This document shows positions 60,398 to 64,000 of a DNA stretch of 64,000 bases, in pieces. Position numbers and translations under genes: made by a program. Under the pieces are notes generated by a model. It searched no databases. It was not told the origin of the DNA and saw only the letters and a program-made list of their open reading frames with translations. Within the stretch, counting starts at the first letter, position 1, and every line of letters begins with the position of its first letter. This DNA is from Amycolatopsis roodepoortensis (lineage in GTDB: Bacteria > Actinomycetota > Actinomycetes > Mycobacteriales > Pseudonocardiaceae): positions 1,364,001-1,428,000 of the forward strand of contig NZ_JADBEJ010000005.1 of the NCBI RefSeq assembly GCF_014873915.1. The letters are read 5' to 3'.

Positions 60398-61009
60398 TCA
60401 CCAGCCGAACAGGTTCCGCATGATCCGCCCGCACCGTTCGGTCATCGCCGCGGCGTCCTGGTCCGGCTGATCGATCCACCAGCTGATCAGCGAATCGACC
60501 ACGCCGGTCCACACCTGCGCGATCGCCTCGATGTCGCGATCGTCGTCAAGGCCCCGCGAGTGCATCAGCTGGGCGGCGCCGACCAGCGCGAACCCGTCGA
60601 GCCGGTAGCGGTAGTCGATCGCGACGCCGGCGATCTCACCCGTCGAAGGCACCGTCGGGTCGCGGAGCAGCTTCCAGGCGTAACGGTCGTTGTCGAACGT
60701 CTCGAAGATGGCCGAAAGCACCGCGAGCGGCATCCGTTCCGGCGGCTCGCCCTCCGCCGCCATCGTCTCGGCGACGCCCTCGGTCAGCCTGTCCCCCGCC
60801 CGGTGCAGGCAGGCGAGGTACAGCCCGTCCTTCGAGCCGAAGTACTGGTACAGCAAGGGTTTCGTGACGCCGACCCGGCGGGCGATCTCCACCATCGACG
60901 CCCCGGCGTACCCGTTCCTGCCGAACTCCTCCGTCCCGGCGCGCACGATCTGGGTCTCCCGCTCTTCGCGGGGCACCCCCTTCGTGCCGACGGCCCTTGC
61001 TTCTGTCAC
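60398..61009 (-). CDS. TetR-family regulator
   Basis: A 203-residue TetR protein. The helix-turn-helix is EIARRVGVTKPLLYQYFGSKDGLYL (residues about 42-66), followed by a helical ligand domain with the TetR_C-type segment DRYAWKLLRDPTVPS. GTG 61009 is the start. It is divergent from the sterol-desaturase-like gene with TTACC/GGTAA palindromes between them, so it very likely represses that gene and itself. Ligand may be a lipid. Confidence 0.92.
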   Translation of the reverse strand: MTEARAVGTKGVPREERETQIVRAGTEEFGRNGYAGASMVEIARRVGVTKPLLYQYFGSKDGLYLACLHRAGDRLTEGVAETMAAEGEPPERMPLAVLSAIFETFDNDRYAWKLLRDPTVPSTGEIAGVAIDYRYRLDGFALVGAAQLMHSRGLDDDRDIEAIAQVWTGVVDSLISWWIDQPDQDAAAMTERCGRIMRNLFGW

Positions 61010-61018
61010 GGCGATTAT

Positions 61019-61054
61019 CTTACCCTGAGGTAAGTGACCCTTGGGTAAGTTACC
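61019..61054. promoter_or_regulatory. Double operator between the TetR and sterol-desaturase-like genes
   Basis: CTTACCCTGAGGTAAG (61019-61034) is a near-perfect 16-bp palindrome and GGTAAGTTACC (61044-61054) is a perfect one with a single central base. Both use the half-site TTACC/GGTAA. They lie 10-45 bases from the TetR start and 40-75 bases before the divergent start. Confidence 0.75.
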
Positions 61055-61093
61055 TTATGGTCAGATAACGGGGGCGGACGAGGGAGAGGTGCG

Positions 61094-61972
61094 GTGGCGG
61101 ATTTTCTTGCCCATCTGAGTGACCCGGTGCTGATGGCGACACCGGTGTTCCTGCTGTTCGTCGCGATCGAGATCCTCGCGCTGCACGTGCTGGGCCACGA
61201 CGACAACGTCATCGGCTACAGCGTCAAGGACACCCGCACGAGCATGTCCATGGGCGCGGTGGCGGTGGTGATCAACGGCGTCTTCCGCATCGCCATGCTG
61301 TTCGTGTTCGCCGCGCTCCACGAGCTCGCGCCGGTGAAGTTCAGCCCGCACGACTGGTGGACCTGGGTACTGATGCTGCTGGGCCAGGAGATCGTCTTCT
61401 ACGCCTACCACCGGGCGAGCCACCGCGTCCGGCTGATGTGGGCCGGCCACCAGGTGCACCATTCGAGCGAGCACTACAACTTCTCGACGGCGTTGCGGCA
61501 GAAGTGGACCCCGTACTTCCAGCTGCCGTTCTGGTCGATCCTCGCGCTGGGGGGCATCCCGCCGTGGATGATCCTCACCGGCCTGTCGATCGACCTCGTG
61601 TACCAGTTCTTCGTGCACACCGAGAAGATCCGGAAGCTGCCGCGCTGGTTCGAGTACGTGTTCAACACGCCTTCACACCATCGTGTGCACCACGGCAGCG
61701 ATCAGGAGTACCTCGACGCGAACTACGGCGGCATCCTCATCATCTGGGACCGGATGTTCGGCAGTTTCGTGCCGGAGGGCAAACGCCCGACGTACGGGCT
61801 GACCAAGAACGTCGACTCCTACAACCTGCTCAAGGTCGGTTTCCACGAATACGGCTCGATCCTGCGCGACGTCCGCGCGGCGGGGTCGTGGCGGGACAAA
61901 CTCGGCTACGTGTTCGGTCCGCCGGGCTGGCAGCCCAAGGAGGCGCTAAGCACTCCTGCGCAAAGCGGGTGA
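61094..61972 (+). CDS. Fatty acid hydroxylase/sterol desaturase-superfamily protein
   Basis: A 292-residue membrane di-iron enzyme. Helices span about 12-32, 53-75 and 90-105. Histidine clusters are HRASH (106-110), HQVHH (119-123) and HHRVHHGSDQEYLDANYGG later, the pattern of the family, which hydroxylates or desaturates lipids or carotenoids with O2. GTG 61094 has GGGAGAGGTG just upstream. Controlled by the divergent TetR gene. Its end overlaps gpgS by 27 bases on the other strand. Confidence 0.9.
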   Translation: MADFLAHLSDPVLMATPVFLLFVAIEILALHVLGHDDNVIGYSVKDTRTSMSMGAVAVVINGVFRIAMLFVFAALHELAPVKFSPHDWWTWVLMLLGQEIVFYAYHRASHRVRLMWAGHQVHHSSEHYNFSTALRQKWTPYFQLPFWSILALGGIPPWMILTGLSIDLVYQFFVHTEKIRKLPRWFEYVFNTPSHHRVHHGSDQEYLDANYGGILIIWDRMFGSFVPEGKRPTYGLTKNVDSYNLLKVGFHEYGSILRDVRAAGSWRDKLGYVFGPPGWQPKEALSTPAQSG

Positions 61973-62950
61973 GTTCTCCGGGCGGATCTCCGGCGGCAGG
62001 CTCTCCAGCGGCGGCCGCTGGGTGAGCGCCACGTCGGTGAGCACGAGTTCCCGCTCGACGGCTTCCCCCGCGCCACGCCGGAATTGGGCGAGCGACGTCG
62101 ACGGGGGCGCCGCGGAGATCACCCGGCCACCGCGTTCCAGCCGGTCCATCAGGCTCAGCATGATCTGGGCGGACATCCGGCCGAGTGCCTGCGTGCTCTG
62201 GTGGCGGTGCGTCCGGTGGCCGAGGTCGACCTGCGCGAGCGCGTCGAGCCCGTGCAGTTCGAGCAGGTCGATCAGATGGCCGACCTCGACGCCGTAATGC
62301 GTGACGAACGGGATGCCTTCGAGCACTTCGCGCCGTCCCGCGTACTCGCCGGCGAGCGGCTGGACGAAACCGGCCAGCTCCGGCCAGTACATGTTGAGCA
62401 GCGGCCGGGCGACGAGTTCGGTGACGCGGCCGCCGCCGTCGGGTTCGACGCCCGCCGTCCCGGCGAGCGGACGGTGGTAGAAGCCTTTGACGTAGGCGAT
62501 CCCCGGGTCGGTCAGCAGCGGTCCGAGCAGTCCGGTCACGTAGTCCGCGGTGAAGTCGCGGAGATCGCCGTCGACGAAGACTACGAGGTCGCCGGTGGTC
62601 TCGGCGACACCCTTCCAGAGCGCTTCTCCCTTGCCCGCCAGGCTTTCCAGTTCCGGGAACACCGCGTCCTGCGCGACGACGTCCGCTCCGGCCGCCCTGG
62701 CGACCACGGCTGTCGCGTCCGTGGAATGGCTGTCCACCACCAGGATCTCGTCCACCAGGGGGAACCGTTCGACGAGCTCGCGCCGGATGGTGCCGACGAT
62801 CGCGCCCACCGTCTCCTCTTCGTCGCGGGCCGGGATCACCACCGAAACCCGGGTCCCGCGTTTGGCGGCGACCAGCTCCGCCGCCCACCAGTCACCCGCC
62901 CGGCTGCTGCGCCGCGCGAGCCATGTGCCGACCTCCGCCGATACCCGCAT
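61946..62950 (-). CDS. gpgS: Glucosyl-3-phosphoglycerate synthase
   Basis: A 334-residue GT81 glycosyltransferase that joins glucose from a nucleotide sugar to 3-phosphoglycerate, the first step of glucosylglycerate and methylglucose lipopolysaccharide synthesis. RVSVVIPARDEEETV begins the GT-A fold, VFVDGDLRDF is the metal-binding DxD, and GGGRVTELVARPLLN with QPLAGEYAGRR form the acceptor site. ATG 62950 has AAGGGTGGAG before it. A longer frame to 63010 is not needed. Confidence 0.93.
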   Translation of the reverse strand: MRVSAEVGTWLARRSSRAGDWWAAELVAAKRGTRVSVVIPARDEEETVGAIVGTIRRELVERFPLVDEILVVDSHSTDATAVVARAAGADVVAQDAVFPELESLAGKGEALWKGVAETTGDLVVFVDGDLRDFTADYVTGLLGPLLTDPGIAYVKGFYHRPLAGTAGVEPDGGGRVTELVARPLLNMYWPELAGFVQPLAGEYAGRREVLEGIPFVTHYGVEVGHLIDLLELHGLDALAQVDLGHRTHRHQSTQALGRMSAQIMLSLMDRLERGGRVISAAPPSTSLAQFRRGAGEAVERELVLTDVALTQRPPLESLPPEIRPENSPALRRSA

Positions 62951-63036
62951 GGCTCCACCCTTCCGTCGAAGATCACCTCTCCGGCGATCTTCGAGTGCGG
63001 CTGTTTCCATCGGTCGTCACCGCGGAAACCGCCGCG

Positions 63037-63960
63037 TTACGCCTGCCCGCCGCGGGTTAACGCCTGAGAGAGGACCTCGCCGGTGCGACGCTTCGCGAGG
63101 TAGAACGCCGCCTCGTGCGGTTTCGCCCCGTTGTCGACCGTGTAACCGCTGTCCAGGACACCGTCGGCGCCGGGGAACAGCCCGCTGAGATCCGGCCGCG
63201 CGGCGACGAGATCGTCACGGTCGGCCAGGTTCACCCAGCGCGCGACGCCGGGCGGGACGGACGGCGGCTGCGGACGGGTCCGTTCGTAGACCACGGTGCG
63301 CAGGCCCAGCGGCGAGCCGAGGGTGAGCAGCAGCGGCAGCGGACGGCCGTGCCGATGGGCGGCCTCGTAGGCGACGACCGAACCGAGCGAATGCCCGACG
63401 ATCACCTCGGTCTCCGGTCCGATGTGCTCGGCGACGCGCTCCTGCACGCGTTCCCGGATCGTGTCATCGGTGAGGTACAGCGTCACCTGTTTGAGCGCCT
63501 TGACCATCACGCGTTCGGCGAACGCGACTCCGAGCCTCGCGAACGGCTTCAACCGCACCAGCGCGTTCAGCACCGGACGGGCCGCCGCGCGCACGCCTTG
63601 CGTCTCCCCCACCGGACCGCCGAGCAGGTCCAGTTCGGCCTTCGCCCGGTTCCGGTCCGACTCGCGGGACGCCGACGAAGCCGCGTTCCGGAGCCATTCC
63701 GCCGCCAGGGTCTCGGCGAGCGCCCACTCGTCCGCGGTGAGTTCGTCCGCGCCGCCCTGCTGGCCGTCCTTGCGGAACAGGTCACCGTAGAAGGCCATCC
63801 GCGCGTCACCGGGCCGGGCGTCGCGCCACACGGCGTCGGCCAGCGCGGAGTCACCGGCGAGGCGGACACCGCCCGCCAGGCTGGGCAGCCATTCGGCCTC
63901 GAGGGTGTCCGCGGACTTCTGTTCCTGGGCGATGCCGTGCACCAGAACGATCCGAGCCAT
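63037..63960 (-). CDS. Alpha/beta hydrolase of unknown role
   Basis: A 307-residue soluble serine hydrolase-like protein. RIVLVHGIAQEQKSADTLEAEW is the opening strand and oxyanion loop (HGI). The nucleophile elbow is EVIVGHSLGSVVAYEAA (GHSLG, Ser about 197). The acid is likely in WVNLADRDDLVA and the histidine in GAKPHEAAFYL. A long helical insert (about 50-165) lies between. No signal peptide. This subgroup is often seen next to caspase-like or NTPase genes in actinobacteria, but the neighbour is outside the window. Confidence 0.8.
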   Translation of the reverse strand: MARIVLVHGIAQEQKSADTLEAEWLPSLAGGVRLAGDSALADAVWRDARPGDARMAFYGDLFRKDGQQGGADELTADEWALAETLAAEWLRNAASSASRESDRNRAKAELDLLGGPVGETQGVRAAARPVLNALVRLKPFARLGVAFAERVMVKALKQVTLYLTDDTIRERVQERVAEHIGPETEVIVGHSLGSVVAYEAAHRHGRPLPLLLTLGSPLGLRTVVYERTRPQPPSVPPGVARWVNLADRDDLVAARPDLSGLFPGADGVLDSGYTVDNGAKPHEAAFYLAKRRTGEVLSQALTRGGQA

Positions 63961-64000
63961 GGCGCACAGTATCGCGGGCCGCCCTTGCCGGTGACCGTCC

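Overview
The window is high-G+C actinobacterial chromosome with frequent GTG starts, ATGA/GTGA-type stop-start overlaps and several probable leaderless genes. Gene content (MptB, GpgS, RbpA, OpcA, SufR, PPOX and Ddn-like F420 enzymes) and the many long intergenic palindromes suggest a Pseudonocardiaceae genome, most likely Amycolatopsis or a close relative. The genus is an inference from recognition, not from a search. I see no rRNA, tRNA, CRISPR array, transposase or prophage gene.

Layout. 1-2.3 kb: cut-off Tat-type serine hydrolase and a NarL-type two-component pair. 2.3-7.3 kb: TetR regulator divergent from an MFS exporter with two matching palindromic operators, then a UbiB-like kinase, a signal peptidase I that lacks the usual serine, and YnfA. 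7.4-13.9 kb: complete suf operon in the order sufR-B-D-C-S-U-T, with a perfect match to the published mycobacterial SufR site at the sufR start. 14-19.5 kb: mptB, an ABC-2 exporter, heme A synthase and an acyl-CoA desaturase. 19.5-27 kb: ATP-grasp pair, quinone reductase, GNAT, and a four-gene operon (MFS exporter, HelD-type RNA polymerase helicase, FKBP lipoprotein, cold-shock protein). 27.3-42.4 kb: ctaB divergent from a pentose-phosphate operon (tkt-tal-pgi-zwf-opcA-pgl), an orphan histidine kinase, rbpA, secG and tpiA-pgk-gap. From memory, the 7-42 kb block follows the order of M. tuberculosis Rv1436-Rv1466, with additions such as pgi. 42.5-49.9 kb: accessory genes (winged-helix protein, acyltransferase, secreted papain-like protein, lipoprotein, Ddn-like enzyme, AraC regulator, Phd/VapC toxin-antitoxin pair). 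49.9-56.7 kb: a three-gene operon encoding a 1488-residue SMC-like ATPase and two partners, with the layout of MukFEB/MksFEB/JetABC but no JetD nuclease. 56.7-64 kb: PPOX F420 enzyme, a CBM-FN3-FN3-PQQ dehydrogenase-PEBP fusion, TetR plus sterol-desaturase-like pair, GpgS and an alpha/beta hydrolase.

The main unexplained structure is a set of at least eight families of long intergenic palindromes (about 45-126 bp, near-perfect arms of 16-63 bp). Nearly all sit directly at gene 3' ends, several are repeated almost identically across the window, and they cluster heavily at 26.8-27.3, 36.7-37.0 and 57.2-57.6 kb. In several families each arm also contains a small hairpin of its own. The SMC operon without a nuclease is the best candidate for an undescribed protein system. 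The palindromes are the best candidate for an undescribed DNA or RNA element.
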